The notes: generated by a model from the letters alone, not told the origin. A DNA stretch of 64,000 nucleotides from Firm-04 sp045600205 (GCA_045600205.1 JAZRXM010000021.1:1-64000); one strand, 5' to 3'; counted from the stretch's first letter, positions 41,406 through 50,208 are shown. Numbers and translations are program-made.

Positions 41406-41464
41406 CCTTGAATCACGGAAAACTGCACAATTTTCTGCGGTAATTATTGTACAGACTGCCAAAT

Positions 41465-41502
41465 GAAAAAATCGCACAGAACCGAAATTTCGATTCTGTG
41501 CG
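41465..41502 (-). terminator. Terminator after the DUF3137 gene
   Basis: CGCACAGAA pairs with TTCTGTGCG (41473-41481 with 41494-41502). On the minus strand it is followed by ATTTTTTC. Confidence 0.85.
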
Positions 41503-41510
41503 ACATGATT

Positions 41511-42674
41511 TTATACGTAGTACTCAACAATTTTGGATTCAATCATCGGAAGAAATTCCATTTCCTTGCGGAAGCGTTCTTCTTCCTGTTCTGCATAGGG
41601 CTTTCCGCTCACGGGCGTTTCAAAGATATCTTTCTGGTCGTGGATCGCAAAGAAAATCTTGTTTTCGCGGAACATCATGACAAACGGTGCCTTCAGCTCG
41701 TTGTAGACGGTAATCAGGCTGGTGAACAGTTCGTTGATGAACACGTTGCTGTTTTCGTTGCCGTTGGAGGAAAGCACGCGGAATCCGCTGGTGCTGCTGA
41801 GCATTGCATTGGTGATGTCATGAAACGGAACGCCCGGAATCACGTCTGTACCTTCTTCCGCGGCGATTTGCGCCTCTGCCTGCTCCACCACGCTGTCGTG
41901 ATAAGCATTTGCTTCTGCGGCTTCGATGGCAGCTTCCGTTGCATTTGCGGCAGCTTCGAGTGCGGCTTCCTGAGCAGCAATCTGTGCTTCTGCCTGTGCG
42001 GTGACCGCATCCTGCGGTTCTGCTGCGTGCTGCTGCTGTGTAAAAACGGACGGTGCCGGACCGGTTACCGTACTTTGGGGCTGTGAGGTCGGCGGCAGGA
42101 AAGATTCGGGAACACCATTGCCCAGTGCAGGGAAGTTCTTCGTGGCGATGATGACGGAGGAATCAAACTGCTTTTTCAATTGGAATACGACAAATTTGCC
42201 GACAAAAAAGCTGTTGCTTTCTGTGACGCCGTCGTTTCTTGTTTTGCAGGTGTAGATCTTCAGATCGCACATACGGAACGGAACGTCATTACATTTTGCG
42301 GAAATCAGGTCGCCCATTTCGTATTTGTCGCCTTTTCGCAGCATTCCTGTTTCGCAGATATCCTTCTGGGCAAATCCGCCGGTTGCGTTATAGTCCACCT
42401 CCGAAAGAAACGGCATTCTCTGGAGTGCCTGTCCGGCCATGGTTTTGATCATGACGGTGTATTTCTTATTATATCTTTCCCAGATACAAATGGCACCGAG
42501 GCAAATAATAACAAAGATGACGAAGAGTTTGTCGGATATTTTTAAGCACAGGAAGGCAAGAAGAAAAAAGATGGCAGCAATCCAAAGCCAAAGATTGGTA
42601 TTGAAAAAGGATTTTTTGAGTTCTTGTTTGCCCTGCATGGTATCATATCGTTTGTTTTTTTGTTGTTCGTCCAT
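41511..42674 (-). CDS. DUF3137-family membrane protein
   Basis: 387 residues. Two adjacent membrane segments at about 27-65, then a DUF3137-type soluble domain (YNATGGFAQKDICETGMLRK, DLKIYTCKTRNDG, FFVGKFVVFQLKKQFDSSVI). A low-complexity Ala/Glu/Gln helix of about 70 residues (AQAEAQIAAQEAALEAAANA) interrupts it, and the end carries the conserved ITNAMLSSTSGFRVLSSNGN and ENKIFFAIHDQKDIFE. Function unknown. ATG 42674 follows GGAGG at 11 bp. Confidence 0.8.
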   Translation of the reverse strand: MDEQQKNKRYDTMQGKQELKKSFFNTNLWLWIAAIFFLLAFLCLKISDKLFVIFVIICLGAICIWERYNKKYTVMIKTMAGQALQRMPFLSEVDYNATGGFAQKDICETGMLRKGDKYEMGDLISAKCNDVPFRMCDLKIYTCKTRNDGVTESNSFFVGKFVVFQLKKQFDSSVIIATKNFPALGNGVPESFLPPTSQPQSTVTGPAPSVFTQQQHAAEPQDAVTAQAEAQIAAQEAALEAAANATEAAIEAAEANAYHDSVVEQAEAQIAAEEGTDVIPGVPFHDITNAMLSSTSGFRVLSSNGNENSNVFINELFTSLITVYNELKAPFVMMFRENKIFFAIHDQKDIFETPVSGKPYAEQEEERFRKEMEFLPMIESKIVEYYV

Positions 42675-42713
42675 GGAAAAATGTCCTCCAATCAAATTTC
42701 AGGATACTTTTTT

Positions 42714-42742
42714 ATTATAGCAGACATTCAGGTGACTGTCAA
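42714..42742 (-). promoter_or_regulatory. Promoter of the DUF3137 gene
   Basis: On the minus strand, TTGACA (42737-42742) and TATAAT (42714-42719), 17 bp apart. Confidence 0.85.
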
Positions 42743-42858
42743 TGAAAATCATAAATATGAATTTTTTGTTAATTTTTGTCGTTTGATGCACGAAAACGTA
42801 CAAGTTTTGCGCTAAAACCGTGTATGGTCAGAGAACACTGCAAAAAAGGAGGTATCCC

Positions 42859-43344
42859 ATGGATATTGCAATTACCGTTGCGGACAAAATTGCGGTTGCG
42901 GAGGGCGCACCGCAGATTGTCTGCGGCAACAGCGATTATCTGGTGCATTTCACATTTGACAGCGAATGGGATGACTACGAGGAACGCACGGTGCGCTATG
43001 CCTTTTTCCGTGACGGCGAACTGCGGCATATTGACATTCTGTTTCATGGCAATCAGGTCATTGTGCCGATCCTGCACGGAATTTACGAGGTGGCAGTGGG
43101 TGTGTATGCGGGCAATCTACACACCACGACCCCTGCGCGTATTCCCTGCGTGCCAAGCATTCTGGACGGTGATCCGATTCATGAGGACCCGCCCGACGAC
43201 GTCTACAATCAGCTGCTGGAGTATCTTGCACGGATTCAGCGCGGTTTTGTGACGGCGGCATCGTTTGTGCCATGCACGGAAGCAGAAGAAATTTCGGACT
43301 TCCTGCATTTTGCTGAGGAACCTGAACCGATCGAGGAGGAATGA
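42859..43344 (+). CDS. Phage-type structural protein, unassigned
   Basis: 161 residues from ATG 42859, which follows AAAGGAGG. It starts MDIAITVADKIAVAEGAPQI and has short beta strands (YLVHFTFDSEWDDYEERTVR, YEVAVGVYAGNL), then PARIPCVPSILDGDPIHEDP and an acidic end. Proteins of this look occur in prophage tail/baseplate regions of Clostridia, but I cannot name a family. Its stop overlaps a possible ATG of the next gene, so the two are a unit. No other phage genes lie around them. Confidence 0.6.
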   Translation: MDIAITVADKIAVAEGAPQIVCGNSDYLVHFTFDSEWDDYEERTVRYAFFRDGELRHIDILFHGNQVIVPILHGIYEVAVGVYAGNLHTTTPARIPCVPSILDGDPIHEDPPDDVYNQLLEYLARIQRGFVTAASFVPCTEAEEISDFLHFAEEPEPIEEE

Positions 43345-43346
43345 AC

Positions 43347-44066
43347 ATGGCGATTACAAAAACATATTTCGGACTCTGGAGCAATGCACGGTCGCAGGCT
43401 ATGGCGGACTGGCTGAGTGAGAAACTCGTGCCGGAGTATGCGGATTCTGTCGTATACACAAACAGCAATGTGGATGTCATCAAGGATGACTGCACGATTT
43501 TCCGCATCGGTATTCACAGTAGCAAGATTGTGCCGTATATTTTCTGGAACAGCAGTCTGTCAACGGAAATCGGAGTAACTGCTTCCAATCTGGGCGCTTC
43601 ATCTGTTTACGGCTTTTCCTGTAAAAACGCATTTGTGCTTTCAGCATGGAAAAATACTGCTGCGAACAGATGGCAGGGCAGCATCATTTTCACAAAGGAT
43701 TCCGACGGGAATACGGTCATCATTGCACCGAAAAATTTTATTGACACGGAAAACAGTTCTCCAAACTATTTTTCGCCGTTCCGTGTAGGCTGTTTTGATG
43801 ATTCTCTCGTGGTGGCACCATCTGAACTGACTGCCGGTTATACGGAATGGAGTTGTACTACGCTGACGCAGTTCCCTGTATACAGAATGGACGGCAGCGT
43901 GGCTTACACACCGAATCTGTTCTTCTGCCCCACCTACGAGTGGGATGACTACGGCAAAAAGGTATCCTTTGACGGCACGGATTACCTGCTGCTTGGCAAG
44001 TGGATTGTCAAGGATGAAAAGCCGCAGACGCATAATCACGAAAAAACACAATCGTATCACAGATAA
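43347..44066 (+). CDS. Phage-type protein, unassigned
   Basis: 239 residues from ATG 43347, 7 bp after GGAGG; ATG 43341 is too close to it. It is beta-rich and rich in Ser, Asn and Trp (FGLWSNARSQAMADWLSEKL; YGFSCKNAFVLSAWKNTAAN), with AYTPNLFFCPTYEWDDYGKK near the end. It has no signal peptide or membrane segment. Resembles phage virion-associated proteins in composition; no family recognised. A terminator follows. Confidence 0.55.
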   Translation: MAITKTYFGLWSNARSQAMADWLSEKLVPEYADSVVYTNSNVDVIKDDCTIFRIGIHSSKIVPYIFWNSSLSTEIGVTASNLGASSVYGFSCKNAFVLSAWKNTAANRWQGSIIFTKDSDGNTVIIAPKNFIDTENSSPNYFSPFRVGCFDDSLVVAPSELTAGYTEWSCTTLTQFPVYRMDGSVAYTPNLFFCPTYEWDDYGKKVSFDGTDYLLLGKWIVKDEKPQTHNHEKTQSYHR

Positions 44067-44071
44067 AATCA

Positions 44072-44108
44072 ACGCGCACACGGAGCGATTCGTGTGCGCG
44101 CTTTTTTC
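44072..44108 (+). terminator. Terminator after the phage-like pair
   Basis: CGCGCACACG pairs perfectly with CGTGTGCGCG around GAGCGATT, followed by CTTTTTT. Confidence 0.9.
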
Positions 44109-44769
44109 AGAAATGGAAGGAATAATGCATGATCGGATAAACAGAAACGAAGTGGTTGCGTTCTTTTGTGATGATAAAAGGCTCGGACAAATCACGGACG
44201 GAGAACTGTTCTTTTTTCTCCTGCTTTTCGGAAGACCATCTGGCGACTTTGAACAGGCAGCTTAATTCGATGCCATCCTCTTTGAGGATTTCTCTGGTGA
44301 ATTCCTCAAATTTGCGGTAGTATGCGGATGGGGTGAAGCGTTCTACCCAGCGCAGGTCGCTGTTGCTTAAGAAAAATCCGTTCTTTTTGCTGAATTCCAG
44401 TACCTCCACATCGGCGAATTCGCGGTGTATGGTCTGGGGGATTTTCTCGTCAATCAGTTCCGTGACCGCCAGATTACCCCAGTCGGTTTTATCGGTGTCT
44501 GTGGAGTAGCTGTATCCGCCAAGGGGTTGTGGTGCGCGTTGACAGGTATTTTCAATGCGCCGCAGATAGGGGGTGCTATCGTTGCCGTTGTTTTCAAATA
44601 CGCCGCGGCTTGCACAACTGACAATCTCCGCCTTGACCCATGAGGCGAGGAGATTTGCGTCTTGCATGGCTTTTTCTACGGTTTTTGCGTCCAGGAGAAT
44701 TGCCTGTTCCTGTTGTTTGCGTTCCGAATCGGAAACGGTCTGACGAATCAGGCTGCGGAAATCGCTCAT
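44107..44769 (-). CDS. Protein of unknown function
   Basis: 220 residues from ATG 44769, 7 bp after AAGAGGA. It is mostly helical and charged at the start (SDSERKQQEQAILLDAKTVE), then CASRGVFENN, FSKKNGFFLSNSDLRWVERF and YYRKFEEFTREILKEDGIEL. No signal peptide or membrane segment. Not recognised. It is a single gene with its own promoter-like TTGACA...TAGAGT (44836-44865, 18-bp spacer). Confidence 0.65.
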   Translation of the reverse strand: MSDFRSLIRQTVSDSERKQQEQAILLDAKTVEKAMQDANLLASWVKAEIVSCASRGVFENNGNDSTPYLRRIENTCQRAPQPLGGYSYSTDTDKTDWGNLAVTELIDEKIPQTIHREFADVEVLEFSKKNGFFLSNSDLRWVERFTPSAYYRKFEEFTREILKEDGIELSCLFKVARWSSEKQEKKEQFSVRDLSEPFIITKERNHFVSVYPIMHYSFHF

Positions 44770-44893
44770 GATGTTCCTCTTTTCAAAATGTAATCGGACA
44801 GATGTATTGCTGCATCCTGTCATAAATCTACTATTACTCTATCACAAACCGCCCGCTGCTGTCAAGGTTTTTTCAGATTTTTTCAAAAAGTAC

Positions 44894-44922
44894 TTGACAA
44901 ATGCAGCTTTTCGAGTTATAAT
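44894..44922 (+). promoter_or_regulatory. Promoter of the rtcB leader
   Basis: TTGACA (44894-44899) and TATAAT (44917-44922), 17 bp apart, a consensus sigma-A promoter. Predicted start near 44929. Confidence 0.88.
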
Positions 44923-44955
44923 AACACACATCTTTAGGAAAGGAAGGTGAGCCTC

Positions 44956-45045
44956 ATGCTCAGTTATCAAATTTTCATCCCAACAAAACAGATTGATTTA
45001 CACGTAAAAGGCGAGGTTTGCCTGCTGATATCGCACGCCGTTTGA
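44956..45045 (+). CDS. 29-residue leader peptide before rtcB
   Basis: ATG 44956 to TGA 45045 encodes MLSYQIFIPTKQIDLHVKGE plus VCLLISHAV. AAAGGAAGG with a 6-bp spacer is a good binding site, and the frame lies between a consensus promoter and an intrinsic terminator. It may be a leader peptide for attenuation, or an independent small protein. It has no run of a single amino acid codon that would identify an attenuation signal. Confidence 0.5.
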   Translation: MLSYQIFIPTKQIDLHVKGEVCLLISHAV

Positions 45046-45072
45046 TCGCGCGGCAGTTTTGGAAACAGATAT

Positions 45073-45113
45073 CGGGCGCACTTCCGTATTTTTACGGAGG
45101 TGCGCCTTTTTTG
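45073..45113 (+). terminator. Terminator/attenuator between leader peptide and rtcB
   Basis: GGCGCACTTCCGT pairs with ACGGAGGTGCGCC (one mismatch) around ATTTTT, followed by TTTTTTG. It lies 28 bp before the rtcB start, so full rtcB expression needs read-through or antitermination. Confidence 0.88.
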
Positions 45114-45140
45114 CAGGCATCTGACAGAAGGGGAAAATAT

Positions 45141-46349
45141 ATGATGATTTTAAACGGAAAATACAACACAGCAAAGGTCTATACCGATGTGATCGATGAA
45201 AGCGCGATCGCACAGATCATTACCCTTTGCAATCAGCCGATGGCCGCAGGTTCCTGCATTCGCATCATGCCCGATGTTCACGCGGGTGCGGGCTGTACCG
45301 TCGGCACAACCATGACCATTACAGATAAGCTGATTCCGAATCTGGTGGGCGTGGATATCGGCTGCGGTATGGAAACCGTGCGCCTGAAAGAAAAACACAT
45401 CGAACTGGAACAATTGGATAAGCTGATATATGCGAAGATTCCATCGGGCTTTGCCATTCGGGAAACGCCGCATCGTTACCTCGGAAAGATTGATCTGTCG
45501 CATCTGTTCTGCTATCATCACATCAACGTGGCGCGGGCGGAATGCAGCATTGGTACGCTGGGCGGCGGCAACCATTTCATTGAGGCGGACAAGGGCAACG
45601 ACGGCAGCATCTATCTGGTGATTCATTCGGGGTCGCGGCATCTGGGCGTGGAGGTTGCCACATACTATCAGAAAGAGGCGTTTGCGCGATTGAATCACTC
45701 TGCGGATGCCGATGCTGATGCACTGATCGCTAAGCTGAAAGCGGAGGGAAAACACGCGCAGATTCAATCAGAACTGAAAAAACTGAAAAATACCAAGACC
45801 ACAGCTGTGCCGAAAGATTACGCCTACTGCGAGGGCGAGTTGTTTGAACAGTACATTCATGATATGAAAATCGTACAGCAGTTTGCCATGCTGAATCGTC
45901 AGGCAATGATGGATGAGATCATCAAGGGCATGGGCGTACACGTTGCAGACAACTTCACGACCATTCACAATTATATTGACACAGACCACATGATTTTGCG
46001 AAAAGGCGCGGTTTCCGCAATGAAAGGGGAGCAGCTTCTGATTCCCGTCAATATGCGGGATGGCAGCCTGATTTGCCGCGGCAAAGGCAATCCTGACTGG
46101 AATCAATCGGCTCCGCACGGCGCGGGCAGACTGTTTTCCCGTCATGCCGCGAAAGAAAACTTCACGGTGTCAGAATTTAAGCGGCAGATGCAAGGTGTCT
46201 ATACAACTTCAGTGAGCAAGCAGACTCTCGATGAATGTCCGATGGCATACAAGTCTATGGAGGATATTGTGAATAATATCGGAGAAACCGTGGAAATTGA
46301 GGAAATCATCCGCCCTGTGTACAACTTTAAAGCGGGTGAGGAGGGATAA
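45141..46349 (+). CDS. rtcB: RtcB-family RNA ligase
   Basis: 402 residues. Manganese and GMP sites are visible: MPDVHAGAGCTVGTTMTI, NLVGVDIGCGMETV (catalytic Cys), GGGNHFIEAD, HSGSRHLGVEVA, HGAGRLFSRHAAKENF (His that takes GMP). It joins 2',3'-cyclic phosphate or 3'-phosphate RNA to 5'-OH ends, repairing tRNA or rRNA cut by toxins. ATG 45141 follows GAAGGGGA. No archease or rtcA is adjacent. The attenuated leader points to inducible expression. Confidence 0.93.
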   Translation: MMILNGKYNTAKVYTDVIDESAIAQIITLCNQPMAAGSCIRIMPDVHAGAGCTVGTTMTITDKLIPNLVGVDIGCGMETVRLKEKHIELEQLDKLIYAKIPSGFAIRETPHRYLGKIDLSHLFCYHHINVARAECSIGTLGGGNHFIEADKGNDGSIYLVIHSGSRHLGVEVATYYQKEAFARLNHSADADADALIAKLKAEGKHAQIQSELKKLKNTKTTAVPKDYAYCEGELFEQYIHDMKIVQQFAMLNRQAMMDEIIKGMGVHVADNFTTIHNYIDTDHMILRKGAVSAMKGEQLLIPVNMRDGSLICRGKGNPDWNQSAPHGAGRLFSRHAAKENFTVSEFKRQMQGVYTTSVSKQTLDECPMAYKSMEDIVNNIGETVEIEEIIRPVYNFKAGEEG

Positions 46350-46356
46350 GAACATC

Positions 46357-46524
46357 ATGGAAAAATTTGTACCCTACGGGAAGTGCAGCAAGAAAGAGAA
46401 AAAGCGTCAGGATGCGGAAAAACGCAGTGATTGGAACGGCGTCTGCCCTGTCACGCAGGTAGAGGAGGACCACAAGAAAACCTATCGCCGCAAGCCGAAA
46501 TATCCGCAGAATTATGACGAATGA
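46357..46524 (+). CDS. Small basic protein conserved in Firmicutes
   Basis: 55 residues from ATG 46357 with GAGGAGGG 10 bp upstream: MEKFVPYGKCSKKEKKRQDA, then WNGVCPVTQVEEDHKKTYRR. The pattern K-(Y/F)-V-P-Y-G-K-x-S-K-K-x-x-R and W-x-G-x-x-P-V-T is familiar from unannotated Firmicutes proteins. Starts 7 bp after rtcB, so it is co-transcribed. Function unknown. Confidence 0.7.
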   Translation: MEKFVPYGKCSKKEKKRQDAEKRSDWNGVCPVTQVEEDHKKTYRRKPKYPQNYDE

Positions 46525-46530
46525 CCCCTT

Positions 46531-46546
46531 ATCTGTACGTACCAAT
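46531..46546 (+). promoter_or_regulatory. AraR-like operator, distal
   Basis: ATCTGTACGTACCAAT matches 14 of 16 positions of the consensus ATTTGTACGTACAAAT. It lies 183 bp upstream of the proximal box, a distance compatible with DNA looping. Confidence 0.6.
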
Positions 46547-46688
46547 TCCGTACAACTGCCGATTCGAAACAGACAACTTTCACCCGATTTCTGCTTGAAC
46601 TTATATTTTTTACATAACATATTCGCAATAAATGGTCAGTCAATCAAAAATTGCGCATTATTAATCATAAAAATTGCAGGATTTGTCA

Positions 46689-46717
46689 TTTACAAATGTA
46701 ATTATCTGTGTTAGAAT
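46689..46717 (+). promoter_or_regulatory. Promoter of the GH127 gene
   Basis: TTTACA (46689-46694) and TAGAAT (46712-46717), 17 bp apart. The -10 touches an AraR-like box. Confidence 0.75.
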
Positions 46718-46729
46718 GTACGTACAAAT
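46714..46729 (+). promoter_or_regulatory. AraR-like operator overlapping the GH127 transcription start
   Basis: GAATGTACGTACAAAT matches 13 of 16 positions of the AraR consensus and contains the perfect palindrome TGTACGTACA (46717-46726). Repressor bound here would block RNA polymerase. Confidence 0.65.
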
Positions 46730-46762
46730 AGAAAAGCCGAAAAACGGCCAGGGGGATTTGAA

Positions 46763-49700
46763 ATGAAAATAGAGAAGCGGTACCTTTCGGTGGCAGTCTG
46801 CGCAGTGGTGATGCTGCACGGGACTGCCGCTCCGAGCGGTGCGGTAACGCGAGCAGTCGCAGCCGAAACTGCGATTGCTCCGTTCTCGCTCGGAGATGTC
46901 GTGATGAATGACCCATACAGTGCCAACGCGCTGCAACTCGAATACGAGTATCTGGCGTCATTCGATGTCAACCGCCTGCTTGCGGGCTTCCGTGAAAACG
47001 CGGGGCTGAATACGCAGGGGGCAAAACGCTATGACGGTTGGGAAAATTCGCTGATTGCGGGACACTGCGTCGGACATTATCTGACGGCGGTGGCACAGGG
47101 CGTTGTGAACGCTGATTTCTCGGACGCACAGCACAAAGTTCTGCAAGGCAAAATGAACGCATTGGTGGACGGCTTGCTGGAATGTCAGCAGCACACCCGC
47201 GGAAAACAGGGATTCATCTGGGGCGCACCCGCAAACGGCGGCAGCGTCGAAGGACAGTTTGACAATGTGGAACACGGCAAGACCAACATCATCAACGAGG
47301 CTTGGGTACCGTGGTACACGATGCACAAAATCGTGCAGGGCTTGGTCGATGTCTACAATCTGACGGGCTATGCAAACGCAAAGACCGTAGCATCGGGGCT
47401 GGGTGACTGGACGTACAACCGCTGCAAGGGCTGGAGCGATGCGACACATCGTCAGGTGCTTGCAATCGAGTACGGCGGTATGAATGAGTGCCTGTATGAT
47501 CTTTATGCGATCACCGGCAATGCCAATCATGCGATAGCTGCACATTATTTCGACGATGATTCGTTGTTTCAGCGTATCGCGGCAGGCGGCAGCAATGCGC
47601 TCAACAATCATCATTCCAATACCACAATCCCGAAATTCTTAGGTGCGCTCAAACGCTACACCGTGCTGAACGGGCAAAAACTGAACGGTCAGACTGTGGA
47701 TGCATCCGCGTACCTGAAATATGTTGAGGCGTTCTGGGATATGGTCGTCAACCGTCACACTTACGCATCCGGCGGATGCAGTGAGTGGGAACACTGGGGC
47801 GAGGATTATGTTCTGGATAAAGAACGTACCAACTGTAACTGCGAGACTTGTATCGCCTATAATATGCTCAAAATGAGCCGCACGCTGTTTGCGATCACAG
47901 GCGATAAGAAATACATGGATTATTACGAAAATACGTATTATAACTCCATGCTTTCCTCGCAGAACCCTGAAACGGGCATGACGACGTATTTTCAGCCGAT
48001 GGCAACGGGCTACTTCAAATGTTACAGTACACCGTACACCAAATTCTGGTGCTGTACAGGCAGCGGCATGGAGAGCTTCACGAAGCTGGGCGATACGAAT
48101 TATATGTCCGATGGCAATACGCTGTATGTCAATCTGTATCAGAGCAGCGAACTGAATTGGGCTGACCGGAATGTGAAAATTACGCAGGTGAGCGATATCC
48201 CGCAATCTGATACGGCATTGTTTACCATTAACGGCAGCGGCAATCTGGATTTCCGTTTCCGTATTCCCGATTGGGCAGCTTCCAATCCGACGATTACGGT
48301 CAATGAAACGAAATACAGCTACACCACGGTCAACGGCTATGCGGAAGTCAAGGGCGATTTCAAGTCAGGCGACAAAATTGCCGTGAAGATCCCTGCGGAA
48401 TTGCGTGCATTCAATCTGCCGGATGCCGAAAACGCCTATGCATTCAAGTATGGTCCGATTCTGCTGAGTGCGGCACTGGGCACTTCCAATATGAAGGAAG
48501 GCTCCACGGGTATGTGGGTGACCATTCCTGCGGATAAGGCCGTAGCAAATGAAACGGTCACCATTTCGAATAATGAGTCCGTTGCGGCGTTTATGTACAA
48601 CCTCAGCGAGCATCTTGTCAAGGATGCGGACAGCCTGCGGTTCACGCTGAAAGATACGAATCAGAACCTCGTATTTACGCCGCATTATCAGCAATACAAG
48701 GAACGATACGGCATTTACTTCTACTATAAGAGTGCGAATCAGGGCGGCGCAGAAGACCTGCCGCGCTCCCGCACCAGCGTGACCGATACCGTGCAGCCCG
48801 GTTACGGACAGTACGAAAATGACAATCTGCACCTGATGCAGGACAACAATTCGGTCGGCGTGACCGATGACAGCACCTATCGTTATGCCAAGGCAGGCGG
48901 CTCGTTTGCCTATAAAATGGCAGTCAATCCCGATGCACCCTATACGTTTTTGCAGTTCACGCTTCGTAAGGCGGATAACGGCAAAACGCTGCGTGTCGTA
49001 GTTGGCGATCGTGTGCTTTATGATGAAACGCTCTCGTATAGCGGCAATGCGGCGACCTATCCTGTACGCATTCTGATTCCGCAGTCCGTCATGGATGCCT
49101 GTGCGTATACGCATGAGGCGGATGGCGAAACCTACACCGTTCTGGATGTGGGATTCTCCGCATCGGACGGGAATGAATCCGCGAAAGTATGCGATTTTAT
49201 TTATATGCAGGCTGTGACCCCGACTTACCAGTATGATAACAGCGTGGCATATTTTGTCAACTGCGGCGACCACAATGTCACCACAGCGGCAAGCGACTGC
49301 GCTTTCGGTTACTACAACGCACTGACGGAGCAGCTTTATGGTACAGACAAGGTATCGGGCTATGCGTGGGGGCTGATTGACGATGCCAATGACCAGTACG
49401 GCGGCAGCGGCAAGGGCGGCGGTATTTATACTGCAAACACATGGCCAAACGAGTACGCCACCACGGATGCAACGGATAAATCTGCGAGCTACCGCTACAC
49501 GAAAAACCAGTACGAAAATGATATTGCGCGGCATCTGGACTACGGTTTCACGATGCCAAACGGTACCTATCGTGTAGAGGTCGGCTATGCCGATCCGTGG
49601 AACTGTTCGGATGCCCCGACACTCTATGCAAACTACGGTACAGCCAACCAGACCCTCCTTGCGGAAAAGACGAGTCTTGCCTCCACCAAGACCGCCACAG

Positions 49701-50026
49701 GAAGCGTCAGGGTCACGGACGGCACGCTGACGTTGAATTTCCGCAGCGAATCCAAGGCAATCAACGTCACGTACATCAAGATCATGTTTGATACGCTGGA
49801 TGAATTGCCGAAAGCAGAACCGATCGTGAAGCAGGCATCTCTGCGCGGCGATACGGACTGCAACGGAAAGGTCAGCATTGCGGATGCGGTTTTGCTCTCA
49901 CGCTATGTCAATGAGGATGCCGTAACGGTGTCCGCGACCGGACTTGCCAATTCGGAGATGAACGATGACGGCAATCTCAGCGCTGAGGATGTCACTGCAA
50001 TTTTACGTGTGATTGCAAGATTATAA
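46763..50026 (+). CDS. Secreted GH127 beta-L-arabinofuranosidase with dockerin
   Basis: 1087 residues. Signal peptide (about 1-34). GH127 (DUF1680) (alpha/alpha)6 barrel at about 40-560: VMNDPYSANALQLEYEYLAS, GHCVGHYL, TNCNCETCIAYNMLKMS and KFWCCTGSGMESFTKLGD. The Glu and three Cys in the last two motifs are the zinc/nucleophile site known for the family. Two beta domains follow (about 570-780, and a malectin/CBM-like 830-1010), then a type I dockerin at about 1030-1087 (GDTDCNGKVSIADAVLLSRY). It should remove beta-L-arabinofuranose from plant polymers or hydroxyproline glycans. The dockerin matches that of the GH43 gene closely. Confidence 0.9.
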   Translation: MKIEKRYLSVAVCAVVMLHGTAAPSGAVTRAVAAETAIAPFSLGDVVMNDPYSANALQLEYEYLASFDVNRLLAGFRENAGLNTQGAKRYDGWENSLIAGHCVGHYLTAVAQGVVNADFSDAQHKVLQGKMNALVDGLLECQQHTRGKQGFIWGAPANGGSVEGQFDNVEHGKTNIINEAWVPWYTMHKIVQGLVDVYNLTGYANAKTVASGLGDWTYNRCKGWSDATHRQVLAIEYGGMNECLYDLYAITGNANHAIAAHYFDDDSLFQRIAAGGSNALNNHHSNTTIPKFLGALKRYTVLNGQKLNGQTVDASAYLKYVEAFWDMVVNRHTYASGGCSEWEHWGEDYVLDKERTNCNCETCIAYNMLKMSRTLFAITGDKKYMDYYENTYYNSMLSSQNPETGMTTYFQPMATGYFKCYSTPYTKFWCCTGSGMESFTKLGDTNYMSDGNTLYVNLYQSSELNWADRNVKITQVSDIPQSDTALFTINGSGNLDFRFRIPDWAASNPTITVNETKYSYTTVNGYAEVKGDFKSGDKIAVKIPAELRAFNLPDAENAYAFKYGPILLSAALGTSNMKEGSTGMWVTIPADKAVANETVTISNNESVAAFMYNLSEHLVKDADSLRFTLKDTNQNLVFTPHYQQYKERYGIYFYYKSANQGGAEDLPRSRTSVTDTVQPGYGQYENDNLHLMQDNNSVGVTDDSTYRYAKAGGSFAYKMAVNPDAPYTFLQFTLRKADNGKTLRVVVGDRVLYDETLSYSGNAATYPVRILIPQSVMDACAYTHEADGETYTVLDVGFSASDGNESAKVCDFIYMQAVTPTYQYDNSVAYFVNCGDHNVTTAASDCAFGYYNALTEQLYGTDKVSGYAWGLIDDANDQYGGSGKGGGIYTANTWPNEYATTDATDKSASYRYTKNQYENDIARHLDYGFTMPNGTYRVEVGYADPWNCSDAPTLYANYGTANQTLLAEKTSLASTKTATGSVRVTDGTLTLNFRSESKAINVTYIKIMFDTLDELPKAEPIVKQASLRGDTDCNGKVSIADAVLLSRYVNEDAVTVSATGLANSEMNDDGNLSAEDVTAILRVIARL

Positions 50027-50034
50027 GCCTATCC

Positions 50035-50078
50035 CAAAGAACTCCCGTTTTCTCTGAGAAAACGGGGGTTCTTTTTTG
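50035..50078 (+). terminator. Terminator after the GH127 gene
   Basis: AAAGAACTCCCGTTTTC pairs with GAAAACGGGGGTTCTTT around TCTGA, followed by TTTTG. Confidence 0.92.
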
Positions 50079-50123
50079 TCTGATTCTCTGAAACGGAAAA
50101 TGAGAAAAAATTTTTGTGCCCCC

Positions 50124-50193
50124 TTGACAAGTTCTGCATTCTGTGCATAAATGACTGTACCGGAACAACTAGTACAGCTAATACAACTAGTAC
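50124..50193 (+). promoter_or_regulatory. Promoter and direct-repeat operator of the truncated gntR gene
   Basis: TTGACA (50124-50129) and CATAAA (50146-50151), 16-bp spacer. Downstream, AACTAGTAC occurs twice at 50167-50175 and 50185-50193 (18-bp period), just before the AGGAGG-like site. Repeats in this position are typical of autoregulation by small GntR regulators. Confidence 0.6.
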
Positions 50194-50208
50194 GGAGGCG
50201 GTGCAGCA

